From Variovorax sp. S12S4 (GTDB lineage Bacteria; Pseudomonadota; Gammaproteobacteria; Burkholderiales; Burkholderiaceae_C): a stretch of 64,000 bases of DNA. Positions 36,244 through 47,899 of this stretch are shown here, one piece after another. A model generated the notes under the pieces. The model worked only from the letters and a program-made list of their open reading frames with translations, did no database searches and was not told the DNA's origin. The first letter of the stretch is position 1. Every line of letters begins with the position of its first letter. The stretch covers positions 4,255,001 to 4,319,000 of the forward strand of contig NZ_JALPKR020000002.1 in the NCBI RefSeq assembly GCF_023195515.1, given 5' to 3'. A program made the position numbers and the translations under genes.

Positions 36244-37235
36244 GCGGGCAGGGCGGCTCCACCCGGCGCCGCTGGCTGCGCGATGCAGCCGCGTTGGCGC
36301 TGGGCGCGCTGCCCCTGGCGCGCGCCGGCGCTTCGACCGAGCCCTTTCCCTCGCGCCCCATCACGCTGTGGGTGCCGTGGCCTGCTGGCGGAGCCACCGA
36401 CATTTCGCTGCGGCTCCTTGCCGAGCTGGCCTCAGTGCCGCTGGGCCAGACGGTGCTGACCGAGAACCGCGGCGGCGCCGGCGGCACGCTGGCCATGCCG
36501 GTGCTGCAGCAGGCGCGGCCCGACGGCTACACCATCGCGCAGATGCCGCAGCCGGTCTTTCGCGCACCGCACACGCAAAAGGTGCTGTGGGACCCGATCC
36601 GCGACGTGACGCCGGTCATCCAGGTGTCCAGCGTCACCTTCGGCATGCTGGTGGCGGCGGGCAGCCCGGTGCGCTCGCTCGAAGACCTGTTCGTATTCGC
36701 GCGTGCGCGGCCCGGCGAACTGACCATTGCCACCAACGGCATCGGCACCACGCCGCACATGGTGCTGGAAGAGCTGTTCACGGCGCGCGGCCTGCGCTAC
36801 ATCCACGTGCCGTACAAGGGCACGGCCGAGCAGCTGAACGCGATAGCGGGCGGGCAGGTGATGGCGGGCGTCAACTCCACAGGCTTCGGCCCGGCGGTGG
36901 ATGCCGGCACGCTGCGGCTGCTGGCGATTTTTTCAGGCGAGCGGTCGAAGCGCTGGCCGCAGGTGCCCGTGCTGCGCGAACTTGGCTTCGACATCGTGGC
37001 CAAGTCGCCCTATGGGCTGGCCGGGCCGCGCGGCATGCCGCCGGCCGTGGTGAAGGTGCTGCATGACGCCTTCAGGAAGGCCATGTTCGACCAGCGCTTC
37101 AAGGACGAACTGGCCAAGTACGACCAGGAAGTCGACTACCTGGGGCCGGAAGCGTATGCGCAGTCTTGCCGGGAAATCTTTGCGCAGGAGCGCGCCATGG
37201 TGGAAAAGCTGGGGCTTACGCGCACCGGCACCTGA
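36240..37235 (+). CDS. Bug-family (tripartite tricarboxylate) periplasmic binding protein in the xox-linked transport cluster
   Basis: A 331-residue protein with an N-terminal arginine-rich signal region and the Bug-family fold: RPITLWVPWPAGGATDISLRLLAE, TENRGGAGGTLAM, YIHVPYKGTAEQLNAIAGGQV. Bug proteins usually bind carboxylates. No TctA/TctB membrane subunits are adjacent. Its GTG start overlaps the permease stop and has a good ribosome site (GGAGGAGG), so it is part of the same operon, followed by a TonB receptor. It might bind a carboxylate-complexed metal or chelator; that is speculation from context. Confidence 0.85.
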   Translation: MSGQGGSTRRRWLRDAAALALGALPLARAGASTEPFPSRPITLWVPWPAGGATDISLRLLAELASVPLGQTVLTENRGGAGGTLAMPVLQQARPDGYTIAQMPQPVFRAPHTQKVLWDPIRDVTPVIQVSSVTFGMLVAAGSPVRSLEDLFVFARARPGELTIATNGIGTTPHMVLEELFTARGLRYIHVPYKGTAEQLNAIAGGQVMAGVNSTGFGPAVDAGTLRLLAIFSGERSKRWPQVPVLRELGFDIVAKSPYGLAGPRGMPPAVVKVLHDAFRKAMFDQRFKDELAKYDQEVDYLGPEAYAQSCREIFAQERAMVEKLGLTRTGT

Positions 37236-37250
37236 AGAGGAGGAGCATTC

Positions 37251-39554
37251 GTGAGCCGACCGAGCAAGCAGCTCAAAAAGAACACCCGCCGGCTGATCGG
37301 CCTTGCCGTGGCCGCCGCAGCGTGCCCGATGCCGGGCCAGGCGCAAGAGGCCGCGGCGCAGCCGGGCAGCCTGCCGGCCGTCGAAGTGGTCAGCACCACG
37401 CCCGTGCCGGGCATCGAGGTGCCCAAGGACCAGATCCCGTCGAACGTGCAGACGGCCGATGACCGGAGCCTGCGCCGCGCGCAGAGCCTGAATCTGCCCG
37501 ACTTCATGTCCACGCAGCTGCCGAGCGTGAACGTGAACGAGATCCAGGGCAACCCGTACCAGGTGGATGTGAACTACCGCGGTTTCACCGCGAGCCCGGT
37601 GCTGGGCACGCCGCAGGGCCTCTCGGTGTACCAGGACGGCGTGCGCGTGAACGAGCCCTTCGGCGACGTGGTGAACTGGGACTTGATTCCGAGGGCGGCC
37701 ATCTCGAGCATCACGCTCTTGCCGGGCTCCAACCCGCTGTTCGGGCTGAACACGCTCGGCGGTGCGCTGTCGCTGCAGACCAAGCGGGGAGACACGCACC
37801 CCGGCACCGAGCTGGAGCTGCAGGCCGGCTCCTTCGGCCGCGTGAGCACCGAGCTCACGCACGGCCGCAAGCTGGGCGAAAGCGGGCACCTGTTTCTCGC
37901 GCTTGGCGGGCTCAACGAAGACGGCTGGCGCAACTACTCGCCCTCGCGCGTGCGCCAGCTGTTTGCCAAGGTGGGACAAGACAGCGGAAAGCTCTCGTGG
38001 GACCTGAGCTTTACCCACGGCGACAACCGCATGATCGGCAACGGCCTGCTGCCCGAGTCGATGCTGGCGCAGAACCGCAGGCAGGTGTACACGCGGCCAG
38101 ACCGCACCGACAACCGCATGTCGATGCTGACGCTCAATGCCAGCTACCGGCTGAGCGATGTGCAGACGATTTCCATGACGGCCTACACGCGGCGCTCGCG
38201 CTACAGCACGCTCAACGGCGACCTCAACGACGATTTCGAACCGCCCGAGGTCGAAGAAACAGGCGTGGAGAACCGCACCTACACGCGGCAGCGCGGCGAG
38301 GGCGTGGCGCTGCAGTCGACCTACACGGCCGGCATTCACCAGCTGACCTTCGGCGCCTCGGTGGACCGCGCGCGCACGCACTTCCTGCAGACCGAAGCGG
38401 AAGGCTTTCTTGACGGCACGCGCGCCGTGGTGCCGCAGGAAGAAGCCGAGGCCGACGCGCTGCTCGCGGGCAAGAGCCGCACCACGAGCATTTATCTTTC
38501 AGACCTGATCACGCTGCGGTCGAACCTGCAGCTCAGCCTTTCGGGCCGCTACAACGACACACGTGTGTCCACCCGCGACGACGGGCGCGCCTTGCTCGGG
38601 CTCTCGACCCAGCTCGACGGCGAAGGCCGCTACAAGAAGTTCAACCCCGCCGTCGGCCTCACGTGGCAGGCCACGCCGCGGCTCACGGCCTATGCCGGAT
38701 GGAGCCAGGGCAGCCGTGCGCCAAGCCCCATCGAGCTGGGCTGCTCCGACCCGGCCAACGCCTGCGTGCTGCCCAATGCGCTGCAGTCCGATCCGCCGCT
38801 CAAGCAGGTGGTTTCGCAGACCTTCGAAACCGGGTTGCGCGGCACGCTCGACCATGGGCTGCGGTGGAACGCATCGGTGTTCCGCACCGTCAACAAGGAC
38901 GACCTGCTGTTCGTCAGCAGCGGGCTCTCTCGCGGCTACTTCAGCAACTTCGGGCGCACCCTGCGCCAGGGCGTGGAGCTCGGCCTTTCGCAGCAGAGCG
39001 ATCGCGTCGATTGGTCGCTGTCTTACAGCTACCTGCGCGCAAGGTACGACTCGCCGGCGTGCCTGGTGTCCGAATCGAACAGTACCGAGGAGGCCAGCCC
39101 CGCCTGCACAGGCGAAGGCGAGATCGCGGTGCGCCCCGGAGACCGCTTGCCGGGCCTGCCGGCGCACTCGCTCAAGCTCAACGTCGACTGGCGGATCACG
39201 CCCAGCTGGAGCCTGGGCGCGCATTACCGCTTGTATTCGCGGCAGACGGTGCGCGGCAACGAGAACGGCCTGCACATGCCCGACGGGGCGGACTTCAGCG
39301 GCAGCGGCCGCATCGGCGGCTATGCGTTGCTCGACCTCACCACGCGCTGGAAGCTCGGCCGCAACGTGGAGCTTTTTGCCAAGGTGGCCAACGTGTTCAA
39401 CCGCCGCTATGGCACCGCGGGGCAGTTGGGCCACAACGGCTTTGACGCGAGCGGCGCGGTGGCGTCTCCGGATGCGTGGCGCAACTCGCAGTTCGTGGCA
39501 CCGGGCGCGCCGCGGGCGGTGTGGGTCGGCATGCGGGTGCAGCTCGGCGTCTGA
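37251..39554 (+). CDS. TonB-dependent outer-membrane receptor (candidate lanthanide/chelate receptor)
   Basis: A 767-residue TonB-dependent receptor starting with GTG after a strong GAGGAGGAG site. A signal peptide ends near PGQAQ; a plug domain follows (LPDFMSTQLPSVNVNEIQGNPYQVDVNYRGF, FGLNTLGGALSLQTKRG) and a beta-barrel with paired strands runs to the end (VWVGMRVQLGV). There is no N-terminal FecA-type signalling domain. It is the last gene of the ABC-Bug cluster divergent from xoxF. LutH of Methylorubrum, a lanthanide-chelate receptor, has a similar setting, so uptake of lanthanides is a reasonable inference. Confidence 0.85.
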   Translation: MSRPSKQLKKNTRRLIGLAVAAAACPMPGQAQEAAAQPGSLPAVEVVSTTPVPGIEVPKDQIPSNVQTADDRSLRRAQSLNLPDFMSTQLPSVNVNEIQGNPYQVDVNYRGFTASPVLGTPQGLSVYQDGVRVNEPFGDVVNWDLIPRAAISSITLLPGSNPLFGLNTLGGALSLQTKRGDTHPGTELELQAGSFGRVSTELTHGRKLGESGHLFLALGGLNEDGWRNYSPSRVRQLFAKVGQDSGKLSWDLSFTHGDNRMIGNGLLPESMLAQNRRQVYTRPDRTDNRMSMLTLNASYRLSDVQTISMTAYTRRSRYSTLNGDLNDDFEPPEVEETGVENRTYTRQRGEGVALQSTYTAGIHQLTFGASVDRARTHFLQTEAEGFLDGTRAVVPQEEAEADALLAGKSRTTSIYLSDLITLRSNLQLSLSGRYNDTRVSTRDDGRALLGLSTQLDGEGRYKKFNPAVGLTWQATPRLTAYAGWSQGSRAPSPIELGCSDPANACVLPNALQSDPPLKQVVSQTFETGLRGTLDHGLRWNASVFRTVNKDDLLFVSSGLSRGYFSNFGRTLRQGVELGLSQQSDRVDWSLSYSYLRARYDSPACLVSESNSTEEASPACTGEGEIAVRPGDRLPGLPAHSLKLNVDWRITPSWSLGAHYRLYSRQTVRGNENGLHMPDGADFSGSGRIGGYALLDLTTRWKLGRNVELFAKVANVFNRRYGTAGQLGHNGFDASGAVASPDAWRNSQFVAPGAPRAVWVGMRVQLGV

Positions 39555-39572
39555 GCCCGCGACACCAAAGGC

Positions 39573-40550
39573 TCAGGCGGCGCGCCGTGCGCTGCGCTTC
39601 TTTGCCGGCGCGCGCGCCGCAGGCAGCGAACCCAGCTGCTGCTGGATCTGCGCCTGGCCATGCATGCGCAGGTATTCCTCGAAAGCCAGCGCCACCTGAG
39701 GCAGTTGCCGCGACGCAAGGTGCATCACGTACCAGTCGCGCACCACCGGGTTGCCGGGCACGGGCAGCACGCCCAGCAGGCCGGCGTTCATCTCGAGCAC
39801 GCAGGTGTGCATCGACAGAAAGGCGATCCCGAAGCCCGCGGCGCACATCTGCTTGATGGCCTCGTTGCTCGACAGCTCGGAGCCGATGCGAAGCGGCAGC
39901 CCCTGGTCCTTGAAGAAGCGCTCGACCGTGGTGCGCGTGCCCGAGCCGCGCTCACGCACCAGCATGCGCGTGTCCGAGAGCATGGCAAGCGTGGGCTTGG
40001 GCGCCGACATCAGCGGATGCCTCGGCGCTGCGAGAAAGGCCATCGGATGCTTGGCGAAGGCGCTGGAGTTTGTCTTCAGCTCGGCAGGCGGTCGGCCCAT
40101 GATGGCGATGTCGATCTCCTGCCCCGCGAGCATGCGCACGATCTCGTCGCGGTTGCCCACCTGCAGCTTCACCTTCACCTTCGGATGCTCCTTGGCGAAG
40201 TTCACCAATATGGGCGGCAGCAGGTATTCGGCCGTGGTGATGGCGCCCACGCGCAGCGTGCCCGAGAACACGCCCTGCAGCATGGCCATTTCGTCGCCCG
40301 CCTCGCGCCACAGGTCGAGGATGCGGCCCGCATAACCCGCCAGCAATTCGCCCGCTTCGGTCAGCCGGATGCCGCGGCCCGTGCGCTGCAAGAGCGGCGT
40401 ACCGGCCGATTCCTCCAGCGTGCCGATCTGGATCGACACCGCCGGTTGCGTTAGGTGCATTTCATCCGCCGCAAGCGACACGCTGCCGAGCCGCGCCACG
40501 GCGTGAAAGGTGGCGAGCTGGCGAAAGCTCGCGTGCTTGGAAAGAGGCAT
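39573..40550 (-). CDS. cbbR: CbbR, LysR-type regulator of the Calvin cycle operon
   Basis: A 325-residue LysR-type regulator: helix-turn-helix in the first 60 residues (RQLATFHAVARLGSVSLAADEMHLTQPAVSIQIGTLE), then the effector-binding domain (GTLRVGAITTAEYLLPPILVNFAKEHP). It is divergent from cbbL with 121 bases between starts, the standard arrangement for CbbR, which activates cbb genes in response to metabolites such as RuBP or NADPH. I prefer the ATG at 40550 (MPLSKHASFRQL) to an upstream start at 40586 that would lie on the operator palindrome. The C-terminus ends in a basic RAPAKKRSARRAA tail. Confidence 0.93.
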   Translation of the reverse strand: MPLSKHASFRQLATFHAVARLGSVSLAADEMHLTQPAVSIQIGTLEESAGTPLLQRTGRGIRLTEAGELLAGYAGRILDLWREAGDEMAMLQGVFSGTLRVGAITTAEYLLPPILVNFAKEHPKVKVKLQVGNRDEIVRMLAGQEIDIAIMGRPPAELKTNSSAFAKHPMAFLAAPRHPLMSAPKPTLAMLSDTRMLVRERGSGTRTTVERFFKDQGLPLRIGSELSSNEAIKQMCAAGFGIAFLSMHTCVLEMNAGLLGVLPVPGNPVVRDWYVMHLASRQLPQVALAFEEYLRMHGQAQIQQQLGSLPAARAPAKKRSARRAA

Positions 40551-40585
40551 GACGGTGATATTAGGTTTGGCAAATGTGAATGTCA

Positions 40586-42138
<1,553 letters not shown>

Positions 42139-42173
42139 GGCCGCCCGTTCACCTTTTTCCTGGAGCAACCGAC

Positions 42174-42593
42174 ATGCGAATCACACAAGGCACTTTTTCC
42201 TTCTTGCCCGACCTGAGCAACGAGCAGATCAGCCGCCAGGTCGAGTATTGCCTGGACAAGGGCTGGGCCATCGGCCTCGAATACACCGACGACCCGCACC
42301 CGCGCAACACCTTCTGGGAGATGTTCGGCAACCCCATGTTCGACATCAAGGATGCGGCCGGCGTCATGCTCGAGCTCGCGGCCTGCCGCAAGACTTTTCC
42401 GCAGCAGTACATCCGCGTGACGGCGTTCGATTCGACGCACGGCACCGAGTCGGTCGTGATGTCGTTCATCGTCAACCGGCCGTCCAATGAGCCGGGCTTT
42501 CGCCTCATTCGCTCGGAGGAGCCGGGCCGCACGATCCGCTACAGCATCGAAAGCTATGCGGTGCAGGCGCGGCCCGAAGGCAGCCGGTACTGA
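42174..42593 (+). CDS. cbbS: RuBisCO small subunit, form IC
   Basis: A 139-residue small subunit beginning MRITQGTFSFLPDLSNEQI, with the GWAIGLEYTDDPHPRNTFWEMFG core and the longer C-terminal hairpin extension (EPGFRLIRSEEPGRTIRYSIESY) typical of red-type enzymes. It completes the L8S8 holoenzyme. It starts 35 bases after cbbL with a ribosome site TGGAGCAACC. Confidence 0.97.
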   Translation: MRITQGTFSFLPDLSNEQISRQVEYCLDKGWAIGLEYTDDPHPRNTFWEMFGNPMFDIKDAAGVMLELAACRKTFPQQYIRVTAFDSTHGTESVVMSFIVNRPSNEPGFRLIRSEEPGRTIRYSIESYAVQARPEGSRY

Positions 42594-42629
42594 TCGAACC
42601 CCGCCGCACGCGCATTGCCAGAGGCACGC

Positions 42630-43559
42630 ATGGACGCCACCGAAACTCCCGTCACCCCGGCCGTCGCCACCGCGCCGAAGCAGCTCTTCGAGTCGTCGGG
42701 CGTGAAGGCGCTGCTCGATCAGCTCGATGCCGAGCTGATCGGCCTGGCGCCGGTGAAGGGCCGCATCCGCGACATTGCGGCGCTGCTCCTGATCGACAAG
42801 CTGCGCCAGGAGCAGGGGCTGCAGTCGCAGCCGCCTTCATTGCACATGTCGTTCACCGGCAACCCGGGCACCGGCAAGACCACGGTGGCCATGCGCATGG
42901 CCGAGGTGCTCAAGCAGTTGGGATACGTGCGCAAGGGCCATCTGGTGGCGGTGACGCGCGACGACCTGGTGGGCCAGTTCATCGGCCACACGGCGCCCAA
43001 GACCAAGGAAGTGATCAAGAAGGCCATGGGCGGCGTGCTGTTCATCGACGAGGCCTACTACCTGTACCGGCCCGAGAACGAGCGCGACTACGGGCAGGAG
43101 TCGATCGAGATTCTGCTGCAGGTGATGGAGAACCAGCGCGACGACCTGGTGGTGATTCTTGCGGGCTACAAGGACCGCATGGAGACCTTCTTCAGCAGCA
43201 ACCCGGGCATGGCTTCGCGCATTGCGCACCACATCGATTTTCCGGACTACAGCGAAGCCGAGCTCATGCAGATTGCGCAGCTCATGCTGGGGCGGCTGAA
43301 CTACAGCTTTGATGACGGCGCGGCCTCCACCTTTGGGCGCTACGTGAGCCTCAGGCGCAGCCAGCCGCACTTTGCCAATGCGCGATCGATCCGCAATGCG
43401 CTCGACCGCATCCGGCTGCGCCATGCCACGCGCCTCTTCGGCAGCGAGCAGGCCCTGACGCGCGAGCAGCTTTGCACGCTCCAGGCGCAAGACATTCTGG
43501 CCAGCCGCGTCTTCAACCCGCCGGCCAGTTCAACGCCGGCAGAAGGAGCAAGCAAATGA
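42630..43559 (+). CDS. cbbX: CbbX, RuBisCO activase (AAA+)
   Basis: A 309-residue AAA+ protein: Walker [12 protein letters not shown] near residue 78, Walker [16 protein letters not shown], and the conserved [20 protein letters not shown]. CbbX remodels inhibited red-type RuBisCO by pulling the CbbL C-terminal tail; its presence agrees with the form IC assignment. An ATG at 42630 with GAGG upstream is preferred over a TTG at 42615. Its stop overlaps the cbbY start. Confidence 0.96.
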   Translation: MDATETPVTPAVATAPKQLFESSGVKALLDQLDAELIGLAPVKGRIRDIAALLLIDKLRQEQGLQSQPPSLHMSFTGNPGTGKTTVAMRMAEVLKQLGYVRKGHLVAVTRDDLVGQFIGHTAPKTKEVIKKAMGGVLFIDEAYYLYRPENERDYGQESIEILLQVMENQRDDLVVILAGYKDRMETFFSSNPGMASRIAHHIDFPDYSEAELMQIAQLMLGRLNYSFDDGAASTFGRYVSLRRSQPHFANARSIRNALDRIRLRHATRLFGSEQALTREQLCTLQAQDILASRVFNPPASSTPAEGASK

Positions 43560-44359
43560 GCATCGAAGCCCTTGTATTCGACGTGGACGGCACCCTGGCC
43601 GACACCGAGGAAGTGCACCGGATGGCCTTCAATCTCGCGTTCGACCAGCTGGGGCTCGGCTGGCACTGGGAGCAGGCGGAGTACCGCTCGCTGCTGGCGG
43701 TGACGGGCGGCAAGGAGCGCATGAAGGCCTATATCGACTCGCTGCCCCTGGGCACAGCCGAGAAAAAGCGCCTGCACGAACGCGTGCCCGAGATCCACGC
43801 CGCCAAGACACAGCACTACACCGACATTGCGCGCCGCGGCGGCATTGCGCTGCGCCCCGGCGTGCTGCGCTTTCTTGAAGAGGCCCAGAACGCCGGCTTG
43901 CGGCTGGCCATTGCCAGCACCACCACCGCCGTCAACATCGACGCGTTGCTGCAGGCCACGCTGGGTTCGCGCGGCCTCACGATGTTCGACGTGATTGCCT
44001 GCGGCGACCAGGTGCGCGCAAAGAAGCCGGCTTCCGACATATACCTGCTGGCGCTCGACACGCTGGGCGTGCCGCCCGAGCGCGCCATCGCCATCGAAGA
44101 CTCGCCCAATGGCTTGCGCTCCGCCCTTGGGGCCGGCCTCTGGACGCTGGTCACGCCCACCTTCTGGACCGAAGGCAGCGACTTTCGCGGCGCGGGGCTG
44201 GTGCTGCCCGGGCTGGGAGACACCACCGATCCGCTGCCCGGCGAACCTGGCGGCCAGCTCCAGCGTGCGCCATGGCTGGAAATCGAGGAACTGCTGGCCA
44301 TGGCCTCCACGGCGCCGCAGCTCAATGCGGTGCAGGCGCTCTACCGGGAGGGCTGTTGA
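43556..44359 (+). CDS. cbbY: CbbY, HAD-family sugar-phosphate phosphatase
   Basis: A 267-residue HAD hydrolase: motif [18 protein letters not shown], motif [11 protein letters not shown], motif III lysine in [14 protein letters not shown], motif [15 protein letters not shown]. In red-type systems CbbY removes xylulose-1,5-bisphosphate, an inhibitor of RuBisCO. A ribosome site GAAGGAG precedes the ATG, which overlaps the cbbX stop; cbbE starts one base after its stop. Confidence 0.94.
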   Translation: MSIEALVFDVDGTLADTEEVHRMAFNLAFDQLGLGWHWEQAEYRSLLAVTGGKERMKAYIDSLPLGTAEKKRLHERVPEIHAAKTQHYTDIARRGGIALRPGVLRFLEEAQNAGLRLAIASTTTAVNIDALLQATLGSRGLTMFDVIACGDQVRAKKPASDIYLLALDTLGVPPERAIAIEDSPNGLRSALGAGLWTLVTPTFWTEGSDFRGAGLVLPGLGDTTDPLPGEPGGQLQRAPWLEIEELLAMASTAPQLNAVQALYREGC

Positions 44360-44360
44360 C

Positions 44361-45086
44361 ATGCAGAACCCGAAAACCGCTCCGCCCCGGTCCGGCCAGC
44401 CGATGCGCATCGCACCCAGCCTGCTGTCCGCCAATTTCGCGCGGCTCGGCGAAGAGGTGTCGGCGGTCATCGAGGGCGGCGCCGACCTGATCCATTTCGA
44501 TGTCATGGACAACCACTATGTACCGAATCTGACAATCGGACCGCTGGTGTGCGAGGCCATCAAGCCCTACGCAACGGTGCCGATCGACGTGCACCTGATG
44601 GTCAAGCCGGTCGATGCGCTGATCCCCATGTTCGCGGAGGCGGGCGCCTCGATCATCTCTTTTCACCCCGAAGCCACCGAGCACATCGACCGGACGATCC
44701 GCCTCATCACGGCCAGCGGGTGCAAGGCCGGGCTGGTGCTCAACCCCGCGACGCCGCTGCAGGTGCTCGACCATGTGCTGGACCAGCTCGACCTGGTGCT
44801 GCTGATGTCGGTAAACCCCGGCTTCGGCGGGCAGAGCTTCATCGAGAGCGTGCTGCTGAAGATCGAGGCGGTGCGCCGCCGCATCGATGCGAGCGGGCGC
44901 GACATCTGGCTAGAGGTGGATGGCGGCGTGAAGCCCGGCAACGCGGCGCGCATCGGCGCGGCGGGCGCCGACACGCTGGTGGCTGGCTCCGCGGTCTTCA
45001 GCGGCGGACGCTACCGCGAAGCCATCGACGCAATCCGCGCCCAGGCACTGCAGGGACGGCATGCCGTGGAAGGGTGTCCCGCATGA
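44361..45086 (+). CDS. cbbE: Ribulose-phosphate 3-epimerase
   Basis: A 241-residue TIM barrel: [17 protein letters not shown] with the substrate-binding Ser, metal-binding [17 protein letters not shown] and DVHLMV, and the C-terminal [30 protein letters not shown]. It interconverts ribulose-5-phosphate and xylulose-5-phosphate in the regeneration phase. The first 17 residues before IAPSLLS are an extension; an internal ATG (MRIAPS) is an alternative start. Its stop overlaps the cbbZ ATG. Confidence 0.95.
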   Translation: MQNPKTAPPRSGQPMRIAPSLLSANFARLGEEVSAVIEGGADLIHFDVMDNHYVPNLTIGPLVCEAIKPYATVPIDVHLMVKPVDALIPMFAEAGASIISFHPEATEHIDRTIRLITASGCKAGLVLNPATPLQVLDHVLDQLDLVLLMSVNPGFGGQSFIESVLLKIEAVRRRIDASGRDIWLEVDGGVKPGNAARIGAAGADTLVAGSAVFSGGRYREAIDAIRAQALQGRHAVEGCPA

Positions 45087-45811
45087 CGAAAGACCTGCGC
45101 GGCATCGACGCCATCGCCTTCGACCTGGACGGCACCCTGGTCGACAGTGCGCCCGACATTCGCGAGGCGCTGAATGCCGCGCTTCAACAGGAAGGACTGG
45201 CCCGCTTCGACCTGGACACCGTGCGCGCGTGGATCGGCGACGGCCCCGACGCGCTCATCGTGCAGGCCCTGCGCCGGCAAGGCGTGCCGGGCGACGAGGC
45301 ACTGCGCCTGCGGCTGCGCCGCGCGTTCGATGCCGTCACGCTGGCGGCGCCATTGCAGTTCGGCGGCGTGTTCGAAGGCATTGCGGAACTGGTCGCCAGG
45401 CTGCGCCGCACGCTGCCGATGGTGGTGGTGACCAACAAGCCGACGCCGCTGGCACGCGCCGTGCTGGATGCAGCGGGTCTGCTGCCGGCGATGGCGGGGG
45501 TCTATGGCGCCGACGCCGCGGCGCAGCGCAAGCCCGCGCCTTTCCTGTTGCAGGCTGCGGCGCACCAGTTGGGTGTGGAACCCGCGCGGCTGCTGATGGT
45601 GGGCGACGGTCCGGCCGACCTGCTGGCTGCGCATGCGGCCGGCTGTCCGGCGGCGCTGGTGGCATGGGGCTATGGCGGCCATGCGGCAGCGGCCGGCGCG
45701 GCGCCGGCTTGGCGCGTTGCCACGCCGCAGCAGCTGCTGCTGACGGTGCGCGAGTCGCACCCCGTGCGCCGCGATGAAGAAGCGACGACGACGGCAACGA
45801 CCAGAGTTTGA
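45083..45811 (+). CDS. cbbZ: Phosphoglycolate phosphatase
   Basis: A 242-residue HAD hydrolase: motif [17 protein letters not shown], motif [13 protein letters not shown], motif III lysine in [12 protein letters not shown], motif [20 protein letters not shown]. It dephosphorylates 2-phosphoglycolate produced by RuBisCO oxygenation. The GDGPAD at motif IV, instead of the usual GDS, is a small deviation. Coupled to cbbE by ATGA; the C-terminal 20 residues are low-complexity and charged. Confidence 0.92.
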   Translation: MTKDLRGIDAIAFDLDGTLVDSAPDIREALNAALQQEGLARFDLDTVRAWIGDGPDALIVQALRRQGVPGDEALRLRLRRAFDAVTLAAPLQFGGVFEGIAELVARLRRTLPMVVVTNKPTPLARAVLDAAGLLPAMAGVYGADAAAQRKPAPFLLQAAAHQLGVEPARLLMVGDGPADLLAAHAAGCPAALVAWGYGGHAAAAGAAPAWRVATPQQLLLTVRESHPVRRDEEATTTATTRV

Positions 45812-45832
45812 AAAATCCAACAGGAGACGATC

Positions 45833-46906
45833 ATGCCCATTGCAGGCAAGGCCACGCTGACCCAGTACATCATCGAGGAGCGCCGCCGCCACCCCGGTGC
45901 CACGGGCGCGCTCAACGCGCTCATCACCGACGTCTCGCTGGCCTGCAAGGCAATCTCGCGCAAGGTGGCGCTCGGTGCGCTGGGCGATGTGCTGGGCAGC
46001 GCCAGCACGCAGAACGTGCAGGGCGAAGAGCAGAAGACGCTCGACGTACTGAGCAACGACATGTTCCTGCGCGCCAACGAGTGGGGCGGCCATGTGGCGG
46101 GCATGGTGTCCGAAGAAATGGAAGAGCCTTACCTTCCGCCGCAGCAGTACCCGCGCGGCAAGTACCTGCTGCTGTTCGATCCGCTGGATGGGTCTTCGAA
46201 CATCGATGTGAACGTGGCGGTGGGCAGCATCTTCTCGATACTGCGCGCGCCGACGCTCGACGCCGATGCGAAGCCCGAAGACTTTTTGCAGCCGGGCACG
46301 GAACAGGTGGGCGCCGGTTATGCGATCTACGGCCCTTCGACCATGCTGGTGCTCACGCTGGGCAACGGCACGCATGCGTTCACGCTCGATCCGCAACTGG
46401 GCGAATGGGTGCTGAGCCACCCGAACCTGAGCATTCCGCGGCAAACCAGCGAGTTTGCAATCAACGCATCGAACAGCCGCTTCTGGGAGCCGGCGGTGAA
46501 GCGCTATGTCGATGAATGCCTGGCCGGCAAGGAGGGGCCGCGCGGCATCGACTTCAACATGCGGTGGATCGCCTCGCTGGTGGCCGAGACGCATCGCATC
46601 CTGATGCGCGGCGGCGTCTTCATGTACCCGCGCGACAGCAAGGAATCGGGCCGCGACGGGCGCCTGCGGCTGCTGTACGAGGCCAACCCCATTTCATTCT
46701 TGATCGAGCAGGCCGGCGGCATGGCCAGCACCGGAAGGCGGCGGTTGATGGCGGTGGAGCCGGAGTCGATTCACCAGCGCATCGGTTTCGTCTTTGGCTC
46801 GTCGGAAGAAGTGGCGCGCGTGGAGGCCTACCACAGCGAAGACCCGCAGGACACCTACCAGGCGCCGCTCTTCGGCAAGCGCGGACTCTTTGCGACCGCG
46901 GCCTGA
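45833..46906 (+). CDS. cbbF: Fructose-1,6-bisphosphatase class 1
   Basis: A 357-residue class 1 FBPase. The metal site [24 protein letters not shown], the [15 protein letters not shown] strand, and the C-terminal [25 protein letters not shown] are characteristic. It produces fructose-6-phosphate (and in some enzymes sedoheptulose-7-phosphate) in the Calvin cycle. The start ATG at 45833 has an AGGAGA site 8 bases upstream. Confidence 0.97.
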   Translation: MPIAGKATLTQYIIEERRRHPGATGALNALITDVSLACKAISRKVALGALGDVLGSASTQNVQGEEQKTLDVLSNDMFLRANEWGGHVAGMVSEEMEEPYLPPQQYPRGKYLLLFDPLDGSSNIDVNVAVGSIFSILRAPTLDADAKPEDFLQPGTEQVGAGYAIYGPSTMLVLTLGNGTHAFTLDPQLGEWVLSHPNLSIPRQTSEFAINASNSRFWEPAVKRYVDECLAGKEGPRGIDFNMRWIASLVAETHRILMRGGVFMYPRDSKESGRDGRLRLLYEANPISFLIEQAGGMASTGRRRLMAVEPESIHQRIGFVFGSSEEVARVEAYHSEDPQDTYQAPLFGKRGLFATAA

Positions 46907-46968
46907 GCGGTTGCGAATCGATTGCAAAGCGGTTGCACCACAGCTTTTTTTATCTCTCCAAGGCCACC

Positions 46969-47847
46969 ATGTCAGCCAAACATCCCATCGTTGCCATTAC
47001 CGGCTCGTCCGGCGCGGGCACCACGTCCGTCACGCGAACCTTCGAGAACATCTTTCGGCGCGAGAGCGTCAAGGCGGCCATTGTGGAAGGCGACAGCTTT
47101 CACCGCTACGACCGCAATTCGATGAAGGTGGCCATGGCCGAAGCCGAGGCCGCGGGCAACCGCAACTTCAGCCACTTTGGCGAAGACGCGAACCTGTTCG
47201 CGGAACTGGAGGCGCTGTTTCGCGACTACGGCGAATGCGGCGCCGGCCGCAGCCGCAAGTACCTGCACGACGCACAGGAAGCAGCGCCCTTCAAGCAGGA
47301 GCCCGGCACCTTCACCGAGTGGGAAACGCTGCCCGCCAGCGAACTGCTGTTCTACGAAGGCCTGCACGGCGGCGTGACGACGGAGAAGGTCGACATTGCG
47401 CGCCATGTCGACCTGCTGATCGGCGTGGTGCCGGTCATCAACCTGGAGTGGATCCAGAAGCTGCACCGCGACAAGAACACGCGCGGCTATTCGACGGAGG
47501 CCGTGACCGACGTGATCCTCAGGCGCATGAACGAGTATGTGCACTACATCTGCCCGCAGTTCACGCGCACGCACATCAACTTTCAGCGCGTGCCGGTGGT
47601 GGACACCTCCGACCCGTTCATTGCGCGCACCATTCCAAGCCCGGACGAAAGCCTGGTGGTGATCCGCTTCGCCAACCCGATCGGCTTCGACTTTCCATAC
47701 TTGCTGAGCATGCTGCACGACTCGTTCATGTCGCGCGCCAACACGCTGGTGGTGCCGGGCGGAAAGATGGAACTGGCCATGCAGCTGATCTTCACGCCGA
47801 TGATCCTGCGCCTGATGGAGCGCCGCAAGAAGGCCTATGCGATCTGA
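46969..47847 (+). CDS. cbbP: Phosphoribulokinase
   Basis: A 292-residue proteobacterial-type phosphoribulokinase: P-loop GSSGAGTTSV, VEGDSFHRYDR, the catalytic-type FYEGLHGGV and the conserved NLEWIQKLHRDK. It makes ribulose-1,5-bisphosphate and is, with RuBisCO, diagnostic of the Calvin cycle. It starts 62 bases after cbbF with no terminator seen. Confidence 0.97.
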   Translation: MSAKHPIVAITGSSGAGTTSVTRTFENIFRRESVKAAIVEGDSFHRYDRNSMKVAMAEAEAAGNRNFSHFGEDANLFAELEALFRDYGECGAGRSRKYLHDAQEAAPFKQEPGTFTEWETLPASELLFYEGLHGGVTTEKVDIARHVDLLIGVVPVINLEWIQKLHRDKNTRGYSTEAVTDVILRRMNEYVHYICPQFTRTHINFQRVPVVDTSDPFIARTIPSPDESLVVIRFANPIGFDFPYLLSMLHDSFMSRANTLVVPGGKMELAMQLIFTPMILRLMERRKKAYAI

Positions 47848-47899
47848 CGCGCCGCGCACTCCCTGCACACCGCACAACACCATCAACAGGATCTTCGGC

